Positions 1 to 11,650 are shown, numbered from the stretch's first letter. The stretch: DNA of 25,000 nucleotides from Chrysomallon squamiferum (GCA_012295275.1 CM022668.1:14873391-14898390); one strand, 5' to 3'. Program-made: numbers and translations. Notes: generated by a model from the sequence alone, not told the origin.

Positions 1-63
1 TTTAGCTCATTATGTTAATTGTATGCCAGGCTGTCTTTTCCAGTCTGTGATGGATTGTGTCAT

Positions 64-110
<47 letters not shown>

Positions 111-216
111 CGGTGTTCAATTAGAGAAAGTCGTTAAAGAGGAAAATTCTTTAGAAGAAAAAAAAAAAAAAAAAAAAAAATAGAGGAGGCATGGAATTGT
201 TTGTTTATTTGTTTGT

Positions 217-288
<72 letters not shown>

Positions 289-500
289 ACTTTTAATTTT
301 TCACAATATTATCGTGTTTAATATTTTTACGAATTTACTGTGCTGTGTGCATATATGTCTATATAGTAGAGACATAAAGTAAATGAGTAAAGAAAGAATA
401 TATATATATATATATATATATAAAATGAAAAATAATAATGATAAAAAAAAAATTTCCATTGATCATTATGATAATTTTATGCTAATTTATGCTTTTTCAG
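1..500 (+). other. Wnt1 last intron, 3' end
   Basis: AT-rich non-coding sequence leading into the Wnt1 exon. It holds a ~42-base T run (66-107), an A run (about 158-180), an (AG)n tract (218-286) and a short (TA)n tract (about 399-422). It ends in a T-rich stretch and TTTTTCAG at 493-500, a good 3' splice acceptor. Reading frames here are simple-repeat artefacts (Arg-Glu and Tyr-Ile runs). The upstream exons of Wnt1 lie before the window. Confidence 0.75.
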
Positions 501-838
501 GAAATGCTGGGCGGGGCAGAGGTAAACGTAAGAGGCGGTTCAATTTCCAGCCGTCCAATCCAAAACACAAAAAGCCTGGAAGGAGGGACATCGTGTATTT
601 CGAGAACTCCCCGTCGTTCTGCGAGAAGGACTCCAGCATCGGATTCGAGGGCACCCACGGGCGCATCTGCAACGCCAGTTCCATAGGCATCGATGGGTGT
701 GACCTAATGTGTTGTGGGCGTGGCTTCCGGTCGGAGAAGTACGTGGTGCAGGAACGATGCAGCTGCACGTTTCACTGGTGTTGTCAGGTGAAGTGCAAGA
801 CGTGCACCAGGACAAAGATGAAGCATACCTGTTTGTAG
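501..838 (+). CDS. Wnt1: Wnt1 (wingless) last exon, C-terminal half
   Basis: Secreted, lipid-modified Wnt ligand that binds Frizzled and LRP5/6 receptors; this exon encodes the C-terminal cysteine-rich domain. The exon follows an AG acceptor at 499-500. The first two bases complete a split codon (phase-1 intron), then 111 residues follow to TAG at 836-838. Visible family marks are DIVYFENSPSFCEK, GTHGRICN, DGCDLMCCGRG and the finger region ERCSCTFHWCC, ending KHTCL. Twelve cysteines match the last twelve of the 24 in Wnt proteins. The stretch NFQ..NP.HK.PG before DIVYFE and the end TCL resemble Wnt1/wg rather than Wnt4, Wnt6, Wnt9 or Wnt10; this comparison is from family knowledge, not a search. 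The serine-acylation motif CHGxSGSC is not here, so it must sit in an upstream exon outside the window. The frame is intact. The convergent neighbour is Wnt6. Confidence 0.93.
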
Positions 839-840
839 TC

Positions 841-854
841 TCGTCACGTGACGA
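841..854. promoter_or_regulatory. 14-bp palindrome with E-box core
   Basis: TCGTCACGTGACGA is a perfect 14-base inverted repeat beginning 2 bases after the Wnt1 stop. It contains CACGTG, the core bound by bHLH-zip factors such as USF, MITF and TFEB. As RNA it could also close a short stem. Function is inferred only. Confidence 0.35.
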
Positions 855-858
855 CCTG

Positions 859-1380
859 TGACGTCATTTTACCTATCGAAAATAGACGCCTCTGCAGCCG
901 GAATTCACAAACAGTGTTTTTCATTGGCTGTTTTTTTTTTTTTTTTTTTATTTTTTGCTGTTCAAATACGAGACAACTATAGAAACACGGATGACGTAGA
1001 TTTAATAACATATGACGTCATATTGTGGACGGATTCGACGAAAAGATGCATACGAAATATCGCATTATTAAAACAATTAAAAAAGTTGATGGATTCTATA
1101 GTTATTGTGGATTTTCAACATTCACCATAGAGACCAATTCAAACTTGAATATAATGACGTAAGTGTTGACGTCACAGCAGACATTTAAACATGAGTTATT
1201 TATAAACTATAGTCCCCACTTATTTGTTTGGCTGTCTCTACAGGAAAGATATTGTAAAAACAGAGAAGGTTTCAACGGTAATATACATATATTTTTAAAA
1301 TATGAATATTTTATTTTTTCTTCCCACGGTCATTGGCCACCTTTTGATGACGTAATCTTCTTTTACAAGCTGATGACGTT
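859..1380. promoter_or_regulatory. Cluster of CRE-like TGACGT motifs
   Basis: Three full palindromes TGACGTCA (859-866, 1013-1020, 1167-1174) and four variants (TGACGTAG at 992, TGACGTAA at 1155 and 1348, TGACGTTG at 1374) lie within about 520 bases just after Wnt1. TGACGTCA is the CREB/ATF bZIP consensus. The density in such AT-rich sequence is far above composition. Whether it acts as an enhancer, a UTR element or merely reflects a genome-wide motif preference is unknown. Confidence 0.4.
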
Positions 1381-1462
1381 GTTAAGCAGATCAAATCGAA
1401 CATTTATAAATAATATTCATTTATTTTAATTTCGGTTCTGAATCTTTCTTTTATTTCGTTCA

Positions 1463-1508
<46 letters not shown>

Positions 1509-1671
1509 TTTTTAATATTATTTTTATAATTATCATCATCTTCATCATCATCATCGTCATCACCATATCACTATCACTATAATTAAAGTATTTATTTATT
1601 TATTTATTTATTTATTTATTTTATTTTTATTTATTTTATTTTATTTTATTTTATTTTATTGCTTATAATAA
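1463..1671. repeat. (ATT)n, (ATC)n and (ATTT)n/(ATTTT)n tracts
   Basis: An (ATT)n tract at about 1463-1508, an ATC-rich patch at about 1532-1558, and (ATTT)n grading into (ATTTT)n at about 1589-1660. They lie within the probable Wnt1 3' UTR. Confidence 0.9.
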
Positions 1672-1915
1672 TGTTTTTCTGTTTGAGTATAACATTTTTA
1701 CACCTTATTTTTTAAAAAGTTATATGTATATAAAGATTTTTTGGATTTGCATTCATCGAATTTTTTGTTACCTTGACAATCATCAACTGAGAAATTTGTA
1801 CAAAATTACAAATGTGTACAGACTAACTCTATATAAATTATTTGTCAATTTCCTATTGAAATATCTATAAAATGTATATAAGTAGCATTGCACTTTATTT
1901 TGAAACTTTATGTTT

Positions 1916-1921
1916 ATTAAA
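1916..1921 (+). terminator. Candidate Wnt1 poly(A) signal ATTAAA
   Basis: ATTAAA follows a unique AT-rich stretch and is followed by CAGCACC and a short T-rich segment, as expected for a cleavage site. It would give a 3' UTR of about 1.1 kb. Alternatives are AATAAA at 3120-3125 and 3936-3941. The choice is a guess without RNA data. Confidence 0.3.
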
Positions 1922-1940
1922 GATTCAGCACCAGTTTAGG

Positions 1941-2261
1941 CTGCAGGATGTTTCAGATTTCTTTAATTTAAGCCTTAATTCATTTATCTGAACTAACTGT
2001 AAAATTTAAATACATAAAATGTGCGTTTGTGCCTTATATTTATGTTTGCATATCATACCTTTAAAATTGATTTGAGAAATATTAGTTTTTTGTCTAGAAT
2101 TTAATAATAATAATAATGATATATTTATTTATTTATATACATATCTATTCGTTATTATTATTATTATAATTATTATTGCTTTTGTAATTATTTAATTATT
2201 TATTTTTATTGTTATTATTATTATTATTATTATTAATATTATTGCTTTTGTAATTTTGTAA

Positions 2262-2297
<36 letters not shown>

Positions 2298-2913
2298 GTT
2301 ATTATTGATTTACTTTTCTTCATCAATCTTTTATAAATATATTTCGCTTTCTTCATTATTAAATCGACTAAACTATGCAAAAATTGAAAACTAAAAAGGT
2401 TTCTCTTAATTCTACATCATACTTCAGATATCTGTATTCAGGTTTTTGTGGGTGTATTTTTTTTTTTATGCATCTGTTAATTTAATATGTAATTCCGCTT
2501 TGAAATTAACATTTTCTTTTTCAGTTTAAACTTTTTCTGATTGCACGGTAAAAGAATTCATTCATTTTGTATTTTAAAATGTTTTTTTTTTTTTTTTTTA
2601 CCTCTTAGTGCTTTTCAACACCGAAGACCGTCTTTCAGAATATTTTATTAGTTTTTGGTTTTTATATATATATATGTATTATCGGTTTTCAGTGCCTTGT
2701 TAACTATTTTTAAATGTGAGATTGTAATATAGGTTTTTTTATATAAAGAATCGTTTTTAATTAAAATTTTATTTTGATAAACAGCATGGTTAATTATATA
2801 TATATATAAATATATGGCATTAATTTTTTTCAAATTTCAATACATTCCATGTGTAAAATATTATATTTATAATCGTTTTTATATATGAAGACTTTATGAA
2901 ATTATTATTATTA

Positions 2914-2962
<49 letters not shown>

Positions 2963-3600
2963 TATATTATTATTTATGTTTTTTATTTATTTATTTATTA
3001 TTATTATTGTTATTTTATTATTCTTATTCTTATTCTTATTCTTCTTCTTATTATTATTATATTTATTATTATCATCATCATTATTATTATTATTTTATCA
3101 AACTGTGATTTAAAATTAAAATAAAGTTTACTTTAATACAATCAGTGCTTGACAATATGTATTTTTTTTAAAAGAAACTGCTGAATATACATGTATAAAT
3201 CTATTTGAAATATTCGGTAAGTTATGATTTAATTACTTTTGTTTTATAGTGGATGTTTCATTGGAGATGTTCATTCTTTTTCACTGAAACAACCACAGAA
3301 TATAACATTTCAAAGATATAAATAGAAAAATATGCCTTACACAAAGCTTACACGCACGCACGCACATACACAGACTAATACACACATATATACACACTAT
3401 CAAACACGCACGCGCACACACATACACTGATAGACATATATATGCACATATGCAAACATTTATTTACATAGAGAAATACAGTTTAAAGCAAACAAAAAAT
3501 CTGAAAATAAATTACATTCACGCATATGTTGAAAGAGATATATGTACGTACCATACTACATATGTAAACTCAGATGTATACACACATAACTTACATACTT
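1941..3600. other. AT-rich intergenic or distal 3' UTR
   Basis: No coding exon seen. Contains (ATT)n patches (about 2150-2298), a long (TTA)n field (about 2898-3095) with some TTC/TCA interruptions, poly-T at about 2581-2600, and CA-rich patches around 3350-3440. AATAAA at 3120-3125 is a possible distal Wnt1 poly(A) signal. The Leu-, Tyr- and Ile-rich frames here are microsatellite translations. Confidence 0.6.
2898..3095. repeat. (TTA)n trinucleotide field
   Basis: About 200 bases dominated by TTA/ATT units, nearly perfect at 2898-2958, then interrupted by TTTA, TTC and TCA units. Confidence 0.9.
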
Positions 3601-3760
3601 ACCTACATACAGTAATAATAGTTATAATAATAATTGTAATAATATTGATCATGATAATAATAATAATAGTAATAATAATAATAATGATAATAAAAATAAT
3701 AACATAAATACATACATACATACATACATACATACATACATACATACAGACATATATACA
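3601..3760. repeat. (AAT)n followed by (CATA)n array
   Basis: AAT-rich sequence with GTA and GAT interruptions at about 3612-3703, then about ten CATA units at 3708-3748. Frames on both strands are repeat translations. Confidence 0.9.
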
Positions 3761-3935
3761 CACATATATACACATACGCAGACAGAAAAAACATGATCGA
3801 CATCGACACGAAAACACTCCTTGTAATTTTCTTAATATATTTTGTACAAAATTGTGTTCATTATTACAGTTCAGCTATACAGCACTGTACAGACAACTGT
3901 ACAGACAACTGAACGGACTGTTTTACTTACTTGCT

Positions 3936-3941
3936 AATAAA
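3936..3941 (+). terminator. AATAAA, possible distal poly(A) signal
   Basis: AATAAA in a unique stretch (about 3800-4050), preceded by a small direct repeat of TGTACAGACAAC (about 3886-3912). It could be a distal Wnt1 end (about 3.1 kb past the stop) or simply AT-rich background. Confidence 0.15.
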
Positions 3942-4053
3942 ATGTTCACCATTATCTTTTATAAACAATGTTTTTGTTATTTTTGTACATTAAAATATTA
4001 CTTATATTGAAGCAGATTAATTGTAAATATGTTAGTTGTTTCGTTGTTTTATA

Positions 4054-4530
4054 TCTGTCTGTCTATCTGTCTCTCTGTCTGTCTGTCTGTCTATAATTTC
4101 GGTTGGAATTAGATTTTACCATTCTAGCTGTCTGTATTATATGAAATGCTGACTTTCTGTGTTAAGTTTGTACACACTGTGTGTATGTTGTGTGTGGTGT
4201 GGTGTGGTGTGTGTGTGTGTGTGTGTCTACTAGAATAAATGTTATAATGATAAATATAGACATATTCAGTATTTAATAACGTAATGACACAGACAAAAGC
4301 TTTCATCTCAAATCTTGCTCATGTTGACGAAACCCTATCATGTATTTTCTAATAGGCCGTGGTCTAATATGTGTCTATATGTCTGTCTATAAACACACAC
4401 ATATGTGCATGTACATGTCTGTATATATATCTGTGTGTCTGTGTGCTGCATACCCGAGACGGCACACACACACATACATACACAAAAACACACACAAACA
4501 CACACACACAGACACACACACAAAACACAC
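4054..4530. repeat. (CTGT)n, (TG)n and (CA)n microsatellites
   Basis: CTGT/CTAT units at about 4054-4093, TG and TGTGG units at about 4180-4227, and CA-rich sequence at about 4462-4530. About 230 bases of unremarkable AT-rich sequence lie between the last two tracts. No exon seen. Confidence 0.88.
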
Positions 4531-4784
4531 AAAATGTTCAAGATCTTTTGCAGTTAGTCACAATGGAGTTTACGTCCTTATTTTATTTTTATCGACATCA
4601 GTGACAGAACGACAACAGAAAGAAAATTACGACATGAAGCATATCACAGCTGCCAAAAAAAAAAAGAATGAAAAAATAAATTAAAAACAATAAAAATAAA
4701 ATTAAAGTAAAATAAAATGCAGATCAAATGATTTATAAAACGCATATTAAATAAAACAAAAATAAGCTGTCTGAATTAAATTAC

Positions 4785-5290
4785 CAACCATCGCTCCCCC
4801 TTCATCACCGTGTCAAACATTCCCCCCCCTCCCGTACGCGTCCTCCAGTCGTGGTAACGTCTGTTTGACAGACATGTTTGCGTGTTCGTTTTTCGAAGTT
4901 TACTCTAATATTCAGTCGCGGATTCAGATGTACAGTCAACAGAAAGAACAGAGACCTACGTCTGTTTACGCATGTTCGTTATTGCCCCTTCAGCACACAG
5001 ATAAACTAAACACAAACATAAACAAGAACATCAATTTTGTTTGTCGTCTGGAAGTCGGCTGACAGCGTAATCCGATGTTTGGAGCGCGAGGTCTGCTGCC
5101 CGGGATTGTTAATTTCACTTTCTTTCCGAGCCCAGACGCAGACGACACAACTACACTCGGAGGTTTCACCCCCACATCCCCCCGTACATACACCGAGCCG
5201 ATCGCTGAAATCTCAGTTAACGAATGTCTACGATTAAACCCGAAACGTTTCATTCAAGTGTGTGACGTTGTTTTTTCACTTTTGACTCGG
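4785..5290. other. Unique CpG-richer intergenic island
   Basis: Complex, non-repetitive sequence with clearly higher GC and many CpG than its flanks, including a C-rich patch (about 4794-4835) and CCCGGG at about 5099-5104. Frames of 60-90 residues are open on both strands, but none shows a domain, splice-bounded shape or composition that I recognise as coding. It could be a regulatory element, an unrecognised exon or a lncRNA. Confidence 0.4.
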
Positions 5291-5369
5291 TCCTGTAAAG
5301 AGCAGCATCTTCGTTTAATTGTATTTGTTTATAGTTTTTCGTTTCTTTCGTTTTTCTGTATTTTGTTCA

Positions 5370-5374
<5 letters not shown>

Positions 5375-5463
<89 letters not shown>
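5375..5463. repeat. (TC)n tract
   Basis: About 89 bases of pure TC, a homopyrimidine strand with mirror symmetry. Confidence 0.95.
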
Positions 5464-5464
<1 letters not shown>

Positions 5465-5537
5465 ATCAGGCTGTTATCTGTGTTTTTATGTATTTATAAT
5501 TCTGCTAATCCGTTTCCCTCCCTTAAAATCATATTGG

Positions 5538-5653
5538 CACACACACACATAGACACACACACACTCACAGACAGACACATACAGACACACACACACAGAC
5601 ACACACACACGCACATACACACACACACAGACACTCACACACACAGACACACA

Positions 5654-5703
<50 letters not shown>

Positions 5704-5720
5704 CACTCACACACTCACAT
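5538..5720. repeat. Compound (CA)n array
   Basis: CA repeats interrupted by CAGA, CATA and CTCA units, with a pure stretch at about 5657-5695. Confidence 0.93.
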
Positions 5721-5739
5721 TATATCTACACATTTTTGA

Positions 5740-7327
<1,588 letters not shown>

Positions 7328-7345
7328 AATAATAATAATAATAAC

Positions 7346-7441
<96 letters not shown>
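7328..7441. repeat. (AAT)n tract
   Basis: About 114 bases of AAT with one AAC near the start. Confidence 0.95.
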
Positions 7442-7442
<1 letters not shown>

Positions 7443-8020
7443 GCAATTATTTTGCCTTACGCTAAGAAGAGGCAAATACAGAATGATAATAAAGTCCAGA
7501 TAATTAGTAATATCCCTAAAACAATTCATAAACCAGAACTCACTTAGAAAACGTGCATAAAATTTCTAATGAGGATGATGACGTAATGTCATTATCGCAT
7601 TATTACGTCATAAATTATTTTTTAAAGGGAGATGTAAAAAAAAAAGTAAAAAAAAAAAAAAATAAGAATAATAATAATAAATAAATAAATGAAATAAAAA
7701 ACAAAAAAAAAAAACCAACAAAAAAAAAAATCTATATATATATATACATATAAAAACAAATTGGATTGAAAATTAAATTGGATTAAATTATTATTATTAT
7801 TATTATTATTATTACTGGCGGTAACTGTTATTTAAAAAAATTATTATTGTGTAGAATTACATAAAAGGAATTAATACGCTTTGTATGTTTCTTTGTGTGT
7901 TTATGTGTATGTATTTATGTATTAACTATTACAATATATATATATATATATATAGGACACAATGTATTCGTTAAAAAAAGCAATATTTGTCATATTATAT
8001 TTATTGTTACAAAATTACAA
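7442..8020. other. AT-rich intergenic with small inverted repeat
   Basis: Holds a 10-bp inverted repeat of CRE-like halves (7578-7587 and 7602-7611), A-rich stretches with AAT and AAAT units (about 7625-7730), short (TA)n (about 7732-7746 and 7935-7954) and (ATT)n (about 7788-7814). No gene seen. Confidence 0.6.
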
Positions 8021-8029
8021 ACAAGATTT

Positions 8030-9030
8030 ATGCAGCGCCTTTAAAAAGGCTTCTGATGTAATTAAATTCTTTAATACGCATTCTAGAACATATTTAGTAA
8101 GCTTGACATGGCATCTTAATTATAGCTTTTATGCCTAATTATTCATAATTATAAATACGTTTAATGATTATATGATAAAACATAGCTTTTACATTTAATA
8201 ATCCGTAATTATAACTGTGCTTGAAATAATGCTTTAAAATCTAAAGTATATATTTCATAGGATGTAAACCATAGTTATAATTAAGTGTTAAAAAGCCCTT
8301 CAAGACTAAGATACAGTTTATATATGTAATAGCCAATAATTAGAAATAAAACTTTAAACACATCTTAAAAGCTAAAATATAGCTTTTAAAGGTAATGATT
8401 TATAATTAGAAATAAAATTGGAACATCGCCGCAAAAAGCTAAAGTATAGCTTTTATACATAATACCTTACATTTACTATTAAGCTTTACAGAACGCATTA
8501 AAATTCTAAAATAAAGCTTTATGCCTAATGATCCATAATTACTGTTGTCTTATTTAAACAATTATTTAAAAGCTAAAACATAGATTTTATGCGTAGCTTC
8601 ACGATTGTTAATAAGCTTCACAAAAAAACTTTTGAAATCTAAGTTTCAGTTATTCTACGTTATGATATATGATTAAACAAAAAATGCTGACGGTAATGCT
8701 TTGAAAAGATTTGAAATATTACACGTAAGTTTCCGTTATTGTAAGTAAATCTCCGCCGTTGTAAGTAAACTTCCGTTATTAAACGTACGTCTCCGTATGA
8801 TTCCGTTATTATTCGTACGATTCCGTAATTATAAATAAGCTTTACACAACGATTGAAATGTAAGCTAGTTTACGTTATCTGTAAAGCTTTAAAGTAATAT
8901 AAATCTGACAAAATGCCTTATAAAAGATATTTAATTAAAAAAAAAGTAATGATTTATAATCAAAAGTCTTTAAAAAGCTGGTCTATATTACGTGATCTAT
9001 AAATAAAAGGGTTATTTCAATATGCGGCTT
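8030..9030. repeat. Degenerate ~65-bp tandem repeat (old satellite)
   Basis: A recurring pattern of AAAGCTAAA.TATAGCTTTT, then AATGATCCATAATTA, then AATAAGCTTTACA recurs about every 60-69 bases. TATAGC-like anchors lie near 8121, 8181, 8247, 8310, 8379, 8445, 8511 and 8577, with weaker copies onward. Several units contain an inverted repeat: arms TTAAAAGCTA and TAGCTTTTAA at 8365-8374 and 8380-8389 with a 5-base loop, and AAAAGCTA and TAGCTTTT at 8434-8441 and 8447-8454, again with a 5-base loop. Copies are strongly diverged, so the array is old. Family unknown. Confidence 0.6.
8721..8830. repeat. ~20-bp periodic repeat (TTCCGTTATT motif)
   Basis: TTCCGTTATT or close variants recur in a 20-base register, with boundaries near 8741, 8761, 8781, 8801 and 8821, alternating with GTAAGTAAA or CGTACG units. 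It sits inside the ~65-bp degenerate array and is more CpG-rich than it. Confidence 0.6.
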
Positions 9031-9179
9031 ATAAAGACATACTTAATTTAGTAAATATTTTCTTTCGGTCAGTGATACAGTTAAGCTCATATTGTCAAAA
9101 ATAAAATTAAGAAAAAATAAATTTACAAATAAGAAAAAAAGATATTAAATAAAAATAATATGAATATATAATAAAGAAA

Positions 9180-9234
9180 ATAATAAATAAATAAATAAAT
9201 AAAAAATAAATAAATAAATAAATAAATAAATAAA

Positions 9235-9278
<44 letters not shown>
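9180..9278. repeat. (AAAT)n then (AAT)n tract
   Basis: AAAT units at about 9183-9235 pass into AAT units at about 9238-9276, ending with AAC units. Confidence 0.93.
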
Positions 9279-9279
<1 letters not shown>

Positions 9280-9827
9280 CAACGCACATAAAGCATAGAT
9301 CAAAATCTAATTTGCACTAAAGAAACTTAATTAAAGAGTAATTATTTTTTTCTTTTGATTTGCTATATCGTACGAACATAATTGTATTAAATATATAATT
9401 ATAAGCTCACATTTACATCAGAAAAAGACACAGTACACATAACAAATAAATAAAATAACAAATGTTCTACATATCAATATAAAAACACAAAATATAATTA
9501 TATTAATCATTTACAGCTGTAACATGAAAAAAGATATTATCAGAAAACTTTTCGTTCTTGTCTAGTAAAGTAATAATAGTTATTTGGCTGTAAATAAATA
9601 ATTTGTTCACTTAGTAAGTTACTAACATAGTGAACAACATATTTATTAAACTAGTCAGTTTTTAAATATATATATATAGAAAAAAAAAAAAAAAAAAAAA
9701 AAAACAGACAAAAAATACAGTTAAAAAATAAAAATAAGAAAAATATATATATATTTTTTTTTAAATTAAATATTTAGATTTTAATTGTACAGTTTGAACG
9801 AAATTTTATATAAATTTTATATAATTT

Positions 9828-9955
9828 ATGTATGTATTTATGTATGTATGTATGTATATGTGCCTGCATGCATGTCTGTATGCATATATGTATGCGTGTA
9901 AATATGTGTCTATATGTATATGTGTATGTATGTGTGTATGTACATGTGTTTGTCT
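9828..9955. repeat. (TATG)n-like degenerate array
   Basis: TATG units degrade into TGTGTATG and TGCATG variants. Open frames on both strands are repeat translations. Confidence 0.85.
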
Positions 9956-10824
9956 CTGTTTTTGTCTTTATATGTTTGTTTATATACTTCATGAACATAT
10001 ATATATACTAAAAAAAACAGAAAAAAAAAAATCGATTAAAACAAATTCAGTTTAACCTTGAATTTAAATGCCAACATCAAACATTATTACTTCATCAAAG
10101 CTTCTGTTAGTAAACTTGGAACTTCAAAAGCTCAAACAAACACAAAATACCACTGATTTAACCTTTTAGACAATTGTTTCTTTCACTGAACAGTTTCTTC
10201 ATAGTTGTAACAAAAACGTTTGTTTTAGCTCTAAATTTTGGCATTAATAAAGATTGGAAGAACTGACAATATTTTCGACTGTTCTGGAAGAAACTAAAAT
10301 TTTCATAAAATAAAGCGACATATTTTTAAAACAAATTAATTTTAATTTTTGTAAATGTGTTTATTACATTATCTTGAAGGACCTAGTAAGGTCTTATAAG
10401 GTATCTCTCACTGAATTGAGAAATAAATAAGGAAGAAAAAAAAAAATATAGTTCCAAAATATTTTAACTGTATTAATCTAAATAATTAGGGAGTTTATTT
10501 TATAAAATAACTGAAAATTTGAGCTTATACGTCTATTATTATTATTTTTAAAAAGTTATTTATTTCAGAGCGGCATGTCTAATTTACTTGGCATAATATC
10601 TCACAATATAACGGTAAGTTGTTTAATGTAAAAAAAATTAATATATATATATATAAGAATTTTTAATATGGATTTCGCTCTAAAGAAAATATGTTAAGTA
10701 GTTAACATTTTATTCTCAGTTTTATTACTTTATTTTAAAAAGTTACTTTATTATTTCAAGTCATAGCATCTCATAACCATAGCGATATATATTTTTTTTT
10801 TTCATCTTATGAACAGATTAACTG

Positions 10825-10900
10825 TGCTTAATATAATTTAACGCATTCTTAAACTTTTACACTGCTTAATATACTTTAACGCATTCTTAAACGTTTACTT
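10825..10900. repeat. Two-copy 38-bp tandem duplication
   Basis: Both copies begin TGCTTAATATA and contain TTTAACGCATTCTTAAAC (10825-10862 and 10863-10900), with only a few mismatches. Confidence 0.85.
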
Positions 10901-11239
10901 AATTTCATATCTACTTGGTCTTTAGTTTCGAGTTACATCTGCACTCTGTTTTTAACTGTGTTTACGCAGAAGTGTATCTATTTGCATAGTTTTACATGAG
11001 TACATAGTTCCAGCACAATAGCTACATGTACATTATTTACAATATTTAATCTATTTGTGACGTTTCAATACTATATCTACCTTCAGGCTTATATATATAT
11101 ATTTTTTTTCATTTCACATTCCGTTATCTTTTGCTTTCTTTGATACAAATTGCATAATTGTTTCTTTTAAGCACAGAAACGGATATAAAACATGAAATAT
11201 CAGTTCTAAATAGTCTTTCTTATACAACTACAAAGGCTA

Positions 11240-11240
<1 letters not shown>

Positions 11241-11304
<64 letters not shown>
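11241..11304. repeat. (AAT)n tract
   Basis: About 64 bases of uninterrupted AAT units. Confidence 0.95.
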
Positions 11305-11306
<2 letters not shown>

Positions 11307-11434
11307 GAAAGAAAGACGAGACAAATATCTACAGAAGAAGCAAATGTTCTAAACAATCTGAGTCTGAAATCAGTTTTCATTTCCGCAGTTCGTTAAAACA
11401 GTCGATCGACTTCGTTTGTCATCAAATCCACAGT

Positions 11435-11650
11435 TACGACTTTGCGTAAGTTTTGCACTACGACTTTGCGTAAGTTTTGCACTACGACTTTGCGTAAGTT
11501 TTGCACTACGACTTTGCGTAAGTTTTACACTACGACGTAGCGTAAGTTTTGCACTACGACTTTGCGTAAGTTTTTCACTACGACTTTGCGTAAGTTTTGC
11601 ACTACGACTTTGCGTAAGTTTTGCACTACGACTTGACGTAAGTTTTGCAA
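11435..11650. repeat. 24-bp minisatellite, nine copies
   Basis: Nine head-to-tail 24-base units begin at 11435, 11459, 11483, 11507, 11531, 11555, 11579, 11603 and 11627. The unit starts TACGACTTTGCG, has TTGCGTAA at its centre and ends TTTTGCAC. Units 1, 2, 3, 7 and 8 are identical; 4, 5, 6 and 9 carry one to three changes. Because 24 is a multiple of three, frames are open on both strands (an 8-residue repeat containing KLTQSR on minus, LRLCVSFA on plus). The minus frame starts inside the adjacent poly-T tract and shows no other coding signal, so I read it as non-coding. The array lies about 630 bases past the Wnt6 stop, possibly in or near its 3' UTR. Confidence 0.95.

Larger units (their letters stand above)
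839..1940 (+). other. Probable Wnt1 3' UTR, proximal part
   Basis: Mostly unique AT-rich sequence after the Wnt1 stop codon. It starts with a 14-bp palindrome and a cluster of TGACGT motifs (859-1380), then (ATT)n (about 1463-1508) and (ATTT)n (about 1589-1658). A candidate poly(A) signal ATTAAA lies at 1916-1921. The UTR assignment is inferred from position; no transcript evidence is available here. Confidence 0.45.
9290..11240. other. AT-rich intergenic sequence
   Basis: No gene recognised in this nearly 2-kb stretch. It contains an A run (about 9680-9703), TATG/TGTA repeats (9828-9955), short (TA)n patches (about 10640-10656 and 11091-11101) and a two-copy 38-bp tandem duplication (10825-10900). 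Confidence 0.6.

Noticed and set aside
487-768. 93-codon minus-strand frame over the Wnt1 exon
   Set aside because: Shadow of the Wnt1 coding frame; no motif and no splice or start context.
859-1174. 154-bp tandem repeat
   Set aside because: The equal spacing of TGACGTCA suggested it, but the flanking sequences of the three sites are not similar.
4990-5253. 87-codon minus-strand frame in the GC-richer island
   Set aside because: No recognisable domain, and the opposite strand is equally open.
11435-11650. CRISPR-like array
   Set aside because: The 24-bp units abut directly with no spacers, and the context is eukaryotic Wnt genes; it is a minisatellite.
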